NCBI GenBank assembly: GCA_016789905.1
Contig: JAEUQC010000160.1
Coordinates: forward strand, 1 to 62,405
Length of the DNA: 62,405 nt
Source of the DNA: Bryobacterales bacterium
GTDB lineage: Bacteria; Acidobacteriota; Terriglobia; Bryobacterales; Bryobacteraceae
Direction of reading: 5' to 3'
In this document: one piece after another, positions 50,350 through 59,307 of the stretch
Position numbering within the stretch: position 1 is the stretch's first letter
Layout of the letters: each line of letters opens with the position of its first letter
The notes under the pieces: model-generated
Told to the model about the DNA's origin: nothing
Database searches by the model: none
Seen by the model: the letters and a program-made list of their open reading frames with translations, nothing else
Position numbers and translations under genes: made by a program

Positions 50350-52639
50350 ACTCGTTCAGATTCAAAATCACGCGGCACATCTCTTCCAAACTGCCCGTCC
50401 GCAAAAACCTCAACATCGCCTCCCGTTCCCCGGCCCGCGGCCGCCGCGCCAGCGCCAGCCGGTAGGCCCGCTCAATGCGCGCCGCGTCCCCTTGCGCTTC
50501 CCGCCGCAGCCGCTCGGCAAAGTACTTCGCCTGCCGGTTCATAAAGTCGCCATTGAACAGTTGCAGCGCCTGCGGCGCCACCGAAGTTGTCTGCCGTTTC
50601 GCCGCCGGACGCGCCGTGTCGCACAGGTCCAGCACCTCCAGCAGAGGCACCATCAACGACCGCTTGACGATGTAGTAAATCGCCCGCCGCGACGCCTTTT
50701 CTTCCTCAAACGGCTTCCATATCTTCCCCGGGTCGCTCGATCCCTCCAGCGCTTCCTTCTGCATCTTCGGGTAGACAAACTCCCCGTACATCGCCGGGTT
50801 CAATTTACCGCTCACCGCCAGCGCCGAATCCAAAATCGCCTCCGCCTCCAGCCGCCGGTACGGCATCCGCCACAGCAGCCGGTTCTCCGGGTCCGCCGCC
50901 GCGTAGGCCGCATTCCCCGTTCTCGCCATGCGATAGGTATTGCTCCCCAGAATCAGTGCGTGCAGCTTTTTCAAGGACCATCCGTTGTCCATAAACCATA
51001 CCGCCAGCCAGTCAATCAATGCTTCGTGCGATGGCTTATCGCCCATCACGCCAAAGTCGTTCGCCGTTCTCACAATCCCTTCCCCGAAATGCCACTGCCA
51101 CACGCGGTTCACAATCACCCGCGCCGTCAACGGATTCTCCCGCGACGCGATCCACCGCGCCAGCCCCAGCCGCCGCCCGCTCGTCCGCGTGCCGGCAAAG
51201 GCGAACGTGGGCTGCGTCTTTGCCAATACCGCGGGTACGGATGGTTCAACCTCCGGCCCCGGCGAAGTCGCCTTCCCGCGTATCAGGATATGGGTCGGCT
51301 TCACCGTTGCTGAACGCTCCTCCATGAAGTAGCCCCGCGGCAGGTCAGCAGTCTCCCGTTTCAGCCGCGCCACTTCTTCTTCCACGGGCAGCTTCCCCAG
51401 CGCTTCCGCCATCGCCTTGGCCTGCTCTTTGCTCAGCTTCTTCACATCCACGCCCGCCGCGGCCGCCCACTCCGCTTTGGCCGCTTCCCGTAACCCGGCT
51501 ATCTTTTTCTCCCGCTCGTTGAACCGGTCAATCTCCGCCCAGGTCCCAATCGGCCGGTCAAGTTCGGTTCGCCCATTGCGCGGCCGTTCCAGCCCGTTGA
51601 ACACAGCGATCATGCCGTAGTAGTCCTTGGTCGTCAGCGGCTCAAACTTGTGGTTGTGGCACCGCGCGCACGCCAGCGTCAGTCCCAGGAATCCCTGTGC
51701 TGTCGTGTTTAGAACGTCGTCCAGTTGGTCAAAGCGGTCCTCCGCCGGGTCGGCCGGTTCATCGTCCCACGGCCCCAGCCGCGCATAGCCCGTCGCCAGC
51801 AGCGTCTCCGCGTTCGCATCCGGCAGTTCATCGCCGGCTAACTGTTCCATCACAAACCGGTCAAACGGCTTATCGGAATTGAACGAGCGAATCACGTAGT
51901 CCCGGAACTTCCAGACCTGCGGCTTAATCTCATCCCGCTCGTACCCATTCGTGTCCCCATAGCGCACTACGTCCAGCCAGTGCCGCGCCCAGCGCTCGCC
52001 ATACGAGCCCCGCGCCAGCAACTCCCGCGCCAGTTCCTCGAAATCCCCGCGAAACGCGTCCTGTTCGGCGATGGTCGGCGGCAGCCCGGTAATGTCCAAA
52101 TACATCCGACGCAGCAGGTCGCCGTCCGTTGCCCGCGCCGCCGGACGCCAGCCCTTGGCTTCCAGTTTGGAAAGCACAAACGCGTCAATCGGATTCCGCA
52201 CCCACGCCGCATCCCGCGTCGCCGGCACAGCCGGCTTCCCAGGCGCATGAAATGCCCAGTGCGCCAGCCGCGGATCGGCCTTGGCCGCCACCGTTTCGGC
52301 TTCTCCCGGCCACCGCGCGCCCTCGTCGATCCACTCTTTCAATAGCGCAATCTCCGCCGCGGTCAACCGGGGTCCCGCCGGTGGCATCACCAGTTTCGGA
52401 TCCGTCCCGGAAACATAACGGATCAATAGACTATCGGCGCTCTTCCCCGGCACGACGGCCGGTATTCCGCTCTCCCCGCCACGCAGCATATCGGCTCGCC
52501 GGTCCAGCCGCAGGTGGCTCTTTTGCAGCCCCGCCCCGTGGCAGCCGAAACACTTCCGCGCCAGCAGCGGGCGCACATCCCGCTCGAAATCGGCGGCCAG
52601 GCCGGCAACAGAAATCAGCAGCATCCACCAATGGCGCAT
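50333..52639 (-). CDS. PSD1 and planctomycete cytochrome c domain protein (DUF1549/DUF1553)
   Basis: A 768-residue exported protein. It has a signal peptide (HWWMLLISVAGLAADFE), a planctomycete-type cytochrome c domain with one heme motif CFGCH (LLARKCFGCHGAGLQKSHLRLD), DUF1549 (NPIDAFVLSKLEAKGWRPA, YLDITGLPPT, RHWLDVVRYGDTNGYERD) and DUF1553 (GLARWIASRENPLTARVIVN, FGEGIVRTANDFGVMG). The downstream DUF1501 gene starts before its stop codon. Together they form an exported heme-protein system of unknown substrate. Confidence 0.92.
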   Translation of the reverse strand: MRHWWMLLISVAGLAADFERDVRPLLARKCFGCHGAGLQKSHLRLDRRADMLRGGESGIPAVVPGKSADSLLIRYVSGTDPKLVMPPAGPRLTAAEIALLKEWIDEGARWPGEAETVAAKADPRLAHWAFHAPGKPAVPATRDAAWVRNPIDAFVLSKLEAKGWRPAARATDGDLLRRMYLDITGLPPTIAEQDAFRGDFEELARELLARGSYGERWARHWLDVVRYGDTNGYERDEIKPQVWKFRDYVIRSFNSDKPFDRFVMEQLAGDELPDANAETLLATGYARLGPWDDEPADPAEDRFDQLDDVLNTTAQGFLGLTLACARCHNHKFEPLTTKDYYGMIAVFNGLERPRNGRTELDRPIGTWAEIDRFNEREKKIAGLREAAKAEWAAAAGVDVKKLSKEQAKAMAEALGKLPVEEEVARLKRETADLPRGYFMEERSATVKPTHILIRGKATSPGPEVEPSVPAVLAKTQPTFAFAGTRTSGRRLGLARWIASRENPLTARVIVNRVWQWHFGEGIVRTANDFGVMGDKPSHEALIDWLAVWFMDNGWSLKKLHALILGSNTYRMARTGNAAYAAADPENRLLWRMPYRRLEAEAILDSALAVSGKLNPAMYGEFVYPKMQKEALEGSSDPGKIWKPFEEEKASRRAIYYIVKRSLMVPLLEVLDLCDTARPAAKRQTTSVAPQALQLFNGDFMNRQAKYFAERLRREAQGDAARIERAYRLALARRPRAGEREAMLRFLRTGSLEEMCRVILNLNEFAYAN

Positions 52640-52749
52640 CGCAGTGAGTATATCCCGTCTGTCACCCTTCGCTCCCGTTTCTCGCTAACCGTTTAGGGGC
52701 CAGGCACCGCCACGTTTCCGCTGCCTGCCCAACCCTACATCAAAGGAGT

Positions 52750-53334
52750 GTGAATCCATGGAGCCGATGCCCGAACCCAATCCGTCCCCCCACCATGCTG
52801 TCCCAAATGCCCAATGCAGTGAAACTGATCGCCGGCGCCGCCGCCGGAGCCCTGAGTATCGGCGTCGCTGCCGTTGCTTTCGGCGCCTGGCCTTTTTGGT
52901 TGCAAGCCACCCTCTGGGCGGGCGCCTGCAGTTCCATCGGTTGGATCATCGGATTCCTGTTTGGAATCCCCCGTACGGAACCCACGGCTGCCACCGCCGT
53001 GGCCGCCGCGGCCGCCGCCGCGGCGCCCAACCCCGCCGCAGTGCCCAACCCCGCCATCCGCCTCTCCGTCAATACCAACCTGGAGCAGATCTCCGATTGG
53101 CTCACGAAGATCATCGTCGGCGTCACCCTCACCCAATGGAACGCCTTCATCACACAACTGGATTTCGCGTCCAAATTGATCGCCCTGTCCCTCGGCGGCG
53201 CACACATGCAGTCGTTCGCCTACGCGCTCATGGTTTACTTCGCCGCCACCGGCTTCCTCTCCAGCTACCTTCTGACGCGCGTCTTTCTCCAAGCCGTTCT
53301 TGGCGACGCCGCCGACGGAAACAACGGCAATTAA
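52750..53334 (+). CDS. membrane protein with NLEQISDWLTK motif, start uncertain
   Basis: A protein of up to 194 residues. It has two N-terminal membrane helices (LIAGAAAGALSIGVAAVAF, WAGACSSIGWIIGFLFG), an Ala/Pro-rich linker, the segment NTNLEQISDWLTKIIVGVTLTQ and further hydrophobic helices. The NLEQISDWLTK segment recurs in small membrane proteins of unknown role. The frame opens with GTG at 52750 or ATG at 52795. However, the good ribosome site (AAGGAG, 52743-52748) is spaced for the ATG at 52758, which is in another frame, so a frameshift in the nearby C-run is possible. Confidence 0.6.
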   Translation: MNPWSRCPNPIRPPTMLSQMPNAVKLIAGAAAGALSIGVAAVAFGAWPFWLQATLWAGACSSIGWIIGFLFGIPRTEPTAATAVAAAAAAAAPNPAAVPNPAIRLSVNTNLEQISDWLTKIIVGVTLTQWNAFITQLDFASKLIALSLGGAHMQSFAYALMVYFAATGFLSSYLLTRVFLQAVLGDAADGNNGN

Positions 53335-53352
53335 CCCAGCCGGGGCGATTGG

Positions 53353-54585
53353 CTACCGCGCCACCGCCCCCACCACCATCTGCAGCGTCTTCCCCGTCGA
53401 ATCCCCCACTGCCGTCGCCTTCCAATCCTTCCGCGACCCATCGTAGCTATACTTCACCGGCAGCCGCGTCAGCGCCGGGTCGTATTGCCCCTCCGTCCCG
53501 CCCATCTTATAAATCACCAGATCGAGCGATGGCACCACGTATATCGCATACCCGCCGGACCCGCCTTTCCAGAACGCATCCTTCGGCACGCCCTCCAAAT
53601 GCCCGTCATCGTTCACGTTGAAATTGAACGAATGCGTGAAGTGCGGGTTATACGTTACGGACCGTCCGCACATCTTCACAAACGAGGCCGGCAGGATCTG
53701 CCGCTTCCCCCAGCGACCCTCTTTCAACATCAAATACCCGAACCGCAACATGTCCGTTGACCGCACCGCAATGCTCCCGCCCCCCGGCGTGTGGAACATC
53801 CGCCCGTCCCCGTCAATTCCGCTCTTCAACTTCGGCCGGTACATTGCGTACCCCCACGTGCCAAACCCCAGCGGCCCGGTCAACCGGCGCCGCATGTACT
53901 CCTCCATCTCCATGCCCATCATCCGCCGCACCAGAATCGCTGGAATGTGGCTCGATGACGTGGCATAGGAATAGCACTCCCCCGGCGCGCACCACAGAGT
54001 CTGCTTCAACGCAAACTCATCTGTCGTCGACCACGGCCCGTTGTCAATTGTCGGGTTCTCCCACGTCTGCTTCACGCCCTTTACATACACCGGATTCGTC
54101 CCGCGAATCCCCGCCGACATCGCCAACACCTGCCCCAGCGAGATCTCCGCCTTCCGCGCGTCATCCAGCGGAAAAACCTCCGGAGGCAGAAACTTCGGCG
54201 TGTATACCTTCTCGTCCAGTCCATTGGGGAACAACTCGGGCTTGTCCTGCATCATCATCCCCACCGCCACGCTCGTAAACGCCTTCCCGCACGAGGCCAA
54301 CTCCGGCAGCGCCTCCCGGTTCCCCCGCCCAAAATACCTCTCGTACACCAAATGCCCGTGGCGCACCACCAGCAGCCCCCCGTGCTGCGACGTCTTCTCC
54401 ACGTATGCGAACGCCTCGTCGAGCTTGGCCACCTCCATCCCGGCCGTCTTCCGGATCTGCGCGGAGTCCCGCAGCGTTCGCCAGCCTCCCTTCGCGTCCG
54501 GGGCGGGGAAGTAGTCCTCCCCCAGTCCGGCCACTCCTGTCATCAGCGCAACAGCGAAAATCCGTAAAGTCACGTGCGCCATCAT
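53353..54585 (-). CDS. serine hydrolase, class C beta-lactamase fold
   Basis: A 410-residue exported protein with a signal peptide (FAVALMTGVAGLGEDY). The beta-lactamase/esterase nucleophile motif SxxK is Ser98-Cys-Gly-Lys101 (ELASCGKAFTSV). The second motif region is ECYSYATSSSHIPAIL, and the late region is FWKGGSGGYAIYVVP. Class C-like family members are often esterases or peptidases rather than antibiotic-resistance enzymes. It is divergent from the first decaheme cytochrome gene. Confidence 0.87.
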   Translation of the reverse strand: MMAHVTLRIFAVALMTGVAGLGEDYFPAPDAKGGWRTLRDSAQIRKTAGMEVAKLDEAFAYVEKTSQHGGLLVVRHGHLVYERYFGRGNREALPELASCGKAFTSVAVGMMMQDKPELFPNGLDEKVYTPKFLPPEVFPLDDARKAEISLGQVLAMSAGIRGTNPVYVKGVKQTWENPTIDNGPWSTTDEFALKQTLWCAPGECYSYATSSSHIPAILVRRMMGMEMEEYMRRRLTGPLGFGTWGYAMYRPKLKSGIDGDGRMFHTPGGGSIAVRSTDMLRFGYLMLKEGRWGKRQILPASFVKMCGRSVTYNPHFTHSFNFNVNDDGHLEGVPKDAFWKGGSGGYAIYVVPSLDLVIYKMGGTEGQYDPALTRLPVKYSYDGSRKDWKATAVGDSTGKTLQMVVGAVAR

Positions 54586-54792
54586 ACCAGTGTCTTCGCC
54601 CCGTCACCTACGCGCTTAGCTCGAAATCAGACAAAAATAGGCCCATATCCGGTTCACATACGTAACTCCAAGCGAACCCATGACTTAGCGTGAAACTTAC
54701 CTTCCGTGTACTTGATATCGGACCACTCGAATCCTATATAAGCTGTTGAAACGAAGACAGTTGATTTCATCCAGCCTGGCTTGAAATTATGC

Positions 54793-54821
54793 TGGAACTC
54801 GGATTGAAAAAGGACTATCCT
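54793..54821 (+). promoter_or_regulatory. promoter of first decaheme cytochrome gene
   Basis: TGGAAC (54793-54798), 17-bp spacer, TATCCT (54816-54821), 31 bp before the ATG. The second cytochrome gene has the same elements at the same spacing (57144-57172), including the shared GGACTATYCT. GGAAC at -35 resembles promoters of ECF-type sigma factors. Confidence 0.65.
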
Positions 54822-54852
54822 GTTGTCGGAAGCATAATCGGAAAGGGGTCCC

Positions 54853-56892
54853 ATGGTACTTCCCAGTCTTTTTCGCCGACCCGCTGTCATACTAACCGCC
54901 GGCATCATTCTTCTTGGTTGTGTTGCGCTGCTCAGCGCCACAAAAGGCAAGTTCACCGCGGCCGATAAGGCCTTTTATTCGGACGACAAGACGTTAAACT
55001 TTGTCCGTCCCGGCTTGGTCGTCAAGATTCTGTCCGCGGAGATCGCCGCCGATGGCACCGCCAAGGCTCGGATTCAATTCACCGATCCGCGCGGCCTGCC
55101 GCTCGACCGGCTCGGCATCGAGACGCCCGGCGTCATCGGCGCCAGCGTCATCCTCGCCACCATTCCCAAAGGCGAAACCACCTACAAAGCCTACACCACG
55201 CGCGTGCAGACCAGTCCTATTACGCGCGTCTCGGCCACGCAGGCGGGCGCCGACACCGGCGGAACGTGGGTCAGAGGCGCCAATGGTGACTACACCTACA
55301 CTTTCGGTACCAAGGCGCCCAGCGGCTACGACCGCGCGGCCACTCACGCCGTCTCCGTCTATGCCAATCGCAACTTGACGGAGTTTGAACTCGGCACCAA
55401 CCTCGCCGACGCCACGCTCAACTTCGTTCCTGATGGCTCCAAAGTCACCGTAGTCCGGGACATCGTTCGCACCGCCACCTGCAACAAGTGCCACGACAAG
55501 CTCTCCGCCCACGGCACCACGGGCCGCTCCACCATGGAGAACTGCATCACCTGCCATCAGCCGCAGACGACCGACCCCGATACCGGCAATACCGTTGACA
55601 TGGCTACCATGATCCACAAAATCCACACCGGCGCCGACCTGCCCAGCGTCCGGGCCGGCAAGCCCTACCAGATCATCGGTAACGCCCAGAGCATGCACGA
55701 TTTCTCGGCCGTGAAGTTCCCGCCGAATCCGCGCAACTGCCAGGCATGTCACGAAGCCGATTCCGCCGCTGCGCAGAAGGACGCTTGGCTCGTTCCCAGC
55801 CGTCGCGCCTGCGGCTCCTGCCACGACAATGTCAACTTCGCCACCGGTGAGAATCACGCCAATCTCCCCCAGACCTCGGACAACCAGTGCTCCAGTTGCC
55901 ACATCGTGGAAGGCGAACTTGAATTCGATATCTCCATCAAGGGTGCCCATACCATTGCCACTTCCTCGAAGGAACTTCCTGGAACGACGTTCGAAATTCT
56001 GGAAGTGAAAGACGGCGCCCCCGGTACAAAACCTGTCGTCACCTTTAGCCTCAAGGACAAAAAGGGCGCGCCGATTCTTCCCAGTGAGATGACACGTCTG
56101 GTGCTCGTTCTTGCCGGACCCACCACCGAATACGGTCCTGAGATCTCTGAAGACGTGAGAACAGCCCAGGGCAGCAACGGTGTCTATACCTGGACCTTTG
56201 CCGCGTCGGTCCCAGCCACCGCAAAGGGTTCCTATGCTGTCGGCATTGAAGGGTATCGCAATTTCACCATCCTGAAAGGCACAAAGAGGGAGCAGGTCGT
56301 TCGCGACGCCGGTACCAACAAGGTCATGACTTTCGCCGTCACCGATCCCCAACCGGTTCCCCGGCGGACCGTCGTCACTCTCGCCAAGTGCAACGAGTGC
56401 CACAGCAATCTGAGTCTCCATGGCGGCAACCGCAACACCATCGAACAGTGCGTTCTCTGCCATAACCCCACCGGCACCGACGCTGCTCGCCGCCCTGCCG
56501 CCCAGGGTCCGCCCGAATCCATCGACTTCCGGTCCATGATTCACAAGATCCACACTGGTCACGAACTCGGCGCCCCCTACTCCATCTACGGCTTCGGCGG
56601 AACCGCCATCCCGTTCGATCATGTCGGCTTCCCTGGCAAACGCAACAACTGCAACATGTGCCACGTCAACAACTCCCAGCAACTGCCGCTTCCGGCTACC
56701 AATACCAAGGTCCTCGATCCGCGCGGTCCCATCAGTCCGCTCGGCCCGGAGGCCGCCGCCTGCACCAGTTGCCACACGTCTGACTCCGCCAAGGCCCACG
56801 CGCAAGCCAACACCTCCGCTCTCGGTGAAAGCTGCGCTGCCTGCCACGGCCTCAATTCGGCGTTCTCGGTCAACAAGGTTCACGCTCAGTAA
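54853..56892 (+). CDS. OmcA/MtrC family decaheme c-type cytochrome, lipoprotein
   Basis: A 679-residue exported cytochrome. The N-terminus (RRPAVILTAGIILLGC) ends in a lipobox with Cys23, fitting an outer-membrane lipoprotein. Ten heme motifs occur in two groups of five. The first is CNKCH, CITCH, CQACH, CGSCH, CSSCH at about residues 210-350. The second is CNECH, CVLCH, CNMCH, CTSCH, CAACH at about 513-665. Beta domains precede each group. This two-pentaheme plan is that of MtrC/OmcA, which pass electrons to extracellular acceptors. No MtrA or MtrB homologue is in the window. A terminator follows. Confidence 0.93.
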   Translation: MVLPSLFRRPAVILTAGIILLGCVALLSATKGKFTAADKAFYSDDKTLNFVRPGLVVKILSAEIAADGTAKARIQFTDPRGLPLDRLGIETPGVIGASVILATIPKGETTYKAYTTRVQTSPITRVSATQAGADTGGTWVRGANGDYTYTFGTKAPSGYDRAATHAVSVYANRNLTEFELGTNLADATLNFVPDGSKVTVVRDIVRTATCNKCHDKLSAHGTTGRSTMENCITCHQPQTTDPDTGNTVDMATMIHKIHTGADLPSVRAGKPYQIIGNAQSMHDFSAVKFPPNPRNCQACHEADSAAAQKDAWLVPSRRACGSCHDNVNFATGENHANLPQTSDNQCSSCHIVEGELEFDISIKGAHTIATSSKELPGTTFEILEVKDGAPGTKPVVTFSLKDKKGAPILPSEMTRLVLVLAGPTTEYGPEISEDVRTAQGSNGVYTWTFAASVPATAKGSYAVGIEGYRNFTILKGTKREQVVRDAGTNKVMTFAVTDPQPVPRRTVVTLAKCNECHSNLSLHGGNRNTIEQCVLCHNPTGTDAARRPAAQGPPESIDFRSMIHKIHTGHELGAPYSIYGFGGTAIPFDHVGFPGKRNNCNMCHVNNSQQLPLPATNTKVLDPRGPISPLGPEAAACTSCHTSDSAKAHAQANTSALGESCAACHGLNSAFSVNKVHAQ

Positions 56893-56919
56893 CGCCTCCT
56901 CATCGAACCTTGCTGAACC

Positions 56920-56955
56920 GCCGGGGGGACCTTGCTACAAGTCCCCCCGGCTTTT
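56920..56955 (+). terminator. rho-independent terminator after first decaheme gene
   Basis: The 11-bp stem GCCGGGGGGAC/GTCCCCCCGGC with a 10-base loop is followed by TTTT. Confidence 0.9.
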
Positions 56956-57143
56956 CCGTGTCTCAACTGTCTTCTATACCAGACAATTTGTGGCCTATAT
57001 TGTGTAAGCGCTGCTAACTTCAATTGTCACCCACACTTAGATGTACCCCATCACCTGGGTGTATCGAATACGGGCTAATTTGATCCGCTTTAAACCGTTG
57101 AAAAAAAACCAGTTGGCTGGACAAGAAAGAGGTGTGAATTGTC

Positions 57144-57172
57144 TGGAACGAGACGCGGATTTGGACTATTCT
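57144..57172 (+). promoter_or_regulatory. promoter of second decaheme cytochrome gene
   Basis: TGGAAC (57144-57149), 17-bp spacer, TATTCT (57167-57172), 32 bp before the ATG at 57205. The sequence between differs from that of the first gene while both boxes and GGACTATYCT are kept, which supports function. Confidence 0.65.
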
Positions 57173-57204
57173 AGGGACGAAGGATCTTTTTGAAGGAGGG
57201 TCTA

Positions 57205-59235
57205 ATGGGCATTCTTAACTTTTCCCGCCGTCCTGTTGTCATCTTAACTCTCGGCATTCTGCTGCTCGGTTGCGTTGGTTTGATCAGCGCCACCGGGGGC
57301 AAGTTCACTACAGCGGACAAGGCGTTCTATTCCGACGAAAAAACTATCAATTTCGTCCGGCCAGGCTTGGTTCTCAGAATTCTGTCGGCGGAGATTGCCG
57401 CTGATGGCACCGCCAAGGCTCGCGTCCGGTTCACCGATCCACGTGGTCTTCCGCTGGATCGCCTCGGCATCACCACGCCTGGAACTATCGGCGCCAGCTT
57501 TATCCTCGCCACCATTCCGAAAGGCGAGACGCTCTACCGTTCTTATACTACCCGTGTCCAGACTAGCCCCATCACTCGTGTCGCCGCCACTCAGGCCGGT
57601 GCCGACACCGGCGGCTCCTGGGCGCAGGTCGCTGACGGCGAATATGTCTACACCTTCGGCACCAAAGCCCCGGCCGGGTATGATCGTACCGCCACCCACA
57701 CCGTCTCGGTCTATGCCAATCGCAATTTGACCGAGTTCGAACTGGGTATCAATTCGCTCGATGCCACCTACAGCTTCGTGCCCGATGGCTCTCCGGTCAC
57801 CGTTACCCGCGACATCGTTCGCACCGCCACCTGCAATAAGTGCCACGATAAACTCGCCGCCCACGGCACCGGCGGCCGGTCCAGCATGGAAAACTGCATC
57901 ACCTGCCATCAGCCCCAAACCACCGATCCTGACACTGGCAACACCGTCGACATGGCCACCATGATCCACCGCATCCACACGGGCGCGGAGCTTCCCAGCG
58001 TCGTCGCCGGCAAGCCCTACCAGATCATCGGCAACGCGCAGAGCATGCATGACTTCTCTAAAGTCCGCTTCCCCGCCGACGCCCGCAACTGCCAGGCCTG
58101 CCACGAAGACTCTTCCGCCGCCGCCCAGAAAGATGCTTGGCTCAAGCCCAGCCGCCGCGCTTGCGGCTCCTGTCATGACAACGTCAATTTCGCCACCGGC
58201 GAAAACCACGCCGACCTCCCGCAGGTTACCGACAATCAGTGCTCCACCTGCCATACGGTCCAGGGCGAACTCGAATTTGACCTTTCCATCAAGGGTGCCC
58301 ACGTCATTCCCACCAAGTCGGCCGAAATGGCGGGTGTGAACTTCGAACTCATCAGCGTTGCTGACGGCGCCCCCGGCAAAGCACCCACAGTTACCTTCTC
58401 CATCAAGGACAAGACCGGCAAACCCATTCTCCCCTCGGAAATGACACGCCTCACTCTGCTCCTCAATGGCCCCAATACCGACTTCGGCGCTCAGTTCACC
58501 GAAGCTGCTCTCACCGCCCAGGGGAACAATGGCGTTTACTTCTGGACCTTTAGCCGCGCCCTCCCGGCCACCGCCAGCGGTTCGTATACCGTTGGTATTG
58601 AAGGCTACCGGAATACCACGCTTCTCAAAGGCACCAAGAAAGAAGTCGTCGCTCGCGATATCGGCCCCAATAAGACCCTCGCCTTTGCCGTCACGGACGC
58701 CAAGGCCGTCGCTCGTCGCACCGTAGTCTCTACCGCGAAATGCAACGCCTGCCACGGAACCCTAGGGCTCCACGGCGGAACTCGCAACGCAGTGGAAGAT
58801 TGCGTCATGTGCCATAACCCGGCAAACACCGATGCCGCCCGCCGTCCGGCCACCGCCGGCGCCGCGCAAACCATCGACTTCCGGACCATGATTCACGGTA
58901 TGCACGCCGCCGGCGCCAATGGCGAAACCTTCACCATCTGGGGCGGCAGCGCCAATAACTTCAACTTCGGCTACCCCGGACGCCTCACCACTTGCACCCA
59001 GTGCCACGTGAATAACTCCGAACAGTTGCCGCTTCCTGAAACCGCTGCTAAGGTCAACAATCCCCGCAGCTTCCTCGGCGTGATGGGTCCGGAAACCGCC
59101 TCCTGTCTCGCTTGCCACACATCCAAAGCAGCCGCCGCCCACGCCCAGGTCAACTCCTCCGCGCTCGGCGAAAGCTGCTCTACCTGCCACGGGCCGAATT
59201 CGGACTTCTCTGTCAATAAAGTCCACGCCCAGTAA
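57205..59235 (+). CDS. OmcA/MtrC family decaheme c-type cytochrome, tandem paralogue
   Basis: A 676-residue paralogue of the preceding gene, alike over the whole length. The start at 57205 is set by a strong ribosome site (AAGGAGG 6 bases upstream). The lipobox is LLLGC with Cys23. Ten heme motifs are kept in the same two pentaheme groups: CNKCH, CITCH, CQACH, CGSCH, CSTCH and CNACH, CVMCH, CTQCH, CLACH, CSTCH. The spacing and most surrounding residues are unchanged, so the duplicate has been kept functional. The likely role is outer-membrane electron transfer, perhaps with a different acceptor or growth condition. Confidence 0.93.
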   Translation: MGILNFSRRPVVILTLGILLLGCVGLISATGGKFTTADKAFYSDEKTINFVRPGLVLRILSAEIAADGTAKARVRFTDPRGLPLDRLGITTPGTIGASFILATIPKGETLYRSYTTRVQTSPITRVAATQAGADTGGSWAQVADGEYVYTFGTKAPAGYDRTATHTVSVYANRNLTEFELGINSLDATYSFVPDGSPVTVTRDIVRTATCNKCHDKLAAHGTGGRSSMENCITCHQPQTTDPDTGNTVDMATMIHRIHTGAELPSVVAGKPYQIIGNAQSMHDFSKVRFPADARNCQACHEDSSAAAQKDAWLKPSRRACGSCHDNVNFATGENHADLPQVTDNQCSTCHTVQGELEFDLSIKGAHVIPTKSAEMAGVNFELISVADGAPGKAPTVTFSIKDKTGKPILPSEMTRLTLLLNGPNTDFGAQFTEAALTAQGNNGVYFWTFSRALPATASGSYTVGIEGYRNTTLLKGTKKEVVARDIGPNKTLAFAVTDAKAVARRTVVSTAKCNACHGTLGLHGGTRNAVEDCVMCHNPANTDAARRPATAGAAQTIDFRTMIHGMHAAGANGETFTIWGGSANNFNFGYPGRLTTCTQCHVNNSEQLPLPETAAKVNNPRSFLGVMGPETASCLACHTSKAAAAHAQVNSSALGESCSTCHGPNSDFSVNKVHAQ

Positions 59236-59253
59236 TCCACTCCCGCCAAACCG

Positions 59254-59284
59254 AAAAGGGGGCCTCGCCAGAGGCCCCCTTTTT
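59254..59284 (+). terminator. rho-independent terminator after second decaheme gene
   Basis: The stem GGGGGCCTC/GAGGCCCCC with a GCCA loop is followed by five T and preceded by four A. Confidence 0.92.
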
Positions 59285-59294
59285 CGTGTCCAGA

Positions 59295-59300
59295 TATAAT
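59295..59300 (+). promoter_or_regulatory. -10 box of glnS
   Basis: A perfect TATAAT ends 7 bases before the ATG at 59308, predicting a leaderless or nearly leaderless glnS message. No convincing -35 is visible; its position falls in the preceding terminator. Confidence 0.5.
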
Positions 59301-59307
59301 GAATACA

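Larger units (their letters stand above)
56893..57204. other. 312-bp intergenic region between cytochrome genes
   Basis: It contains a strong terminator (56920-56955) for the first gene and the promoter (57144-57172) of the second. The part between is richer in A/T than the rest of the window and has no gene-like frame. The two genes are therefore separate transcription units. Confidence 0.7.

Noticed and set aside
52697..52712. GGGGCCAGGCACC between the DUF1549/1553 gene and the membrane protein gene, possible sixth member of the palindrome family
   Set aside because: Only the centre and one arm match and the AT-rich flanks are absent; too short to call a repeat copy with confidence.
53353..54585. 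Antibiotic-resistance beta-lactamase
   Set aside because: It has only the general SxxK serine-hydrolase fold, and the second motif lacks the usual YxN; a resistance function is not supported.
54654..54956. Minus-strand 100-codon open frame across the first cytochrome promoter
   Set aside because: It covers a promoter and the start of a certain gene, has no recognisable motif, and its codon pattern is not gene-like.
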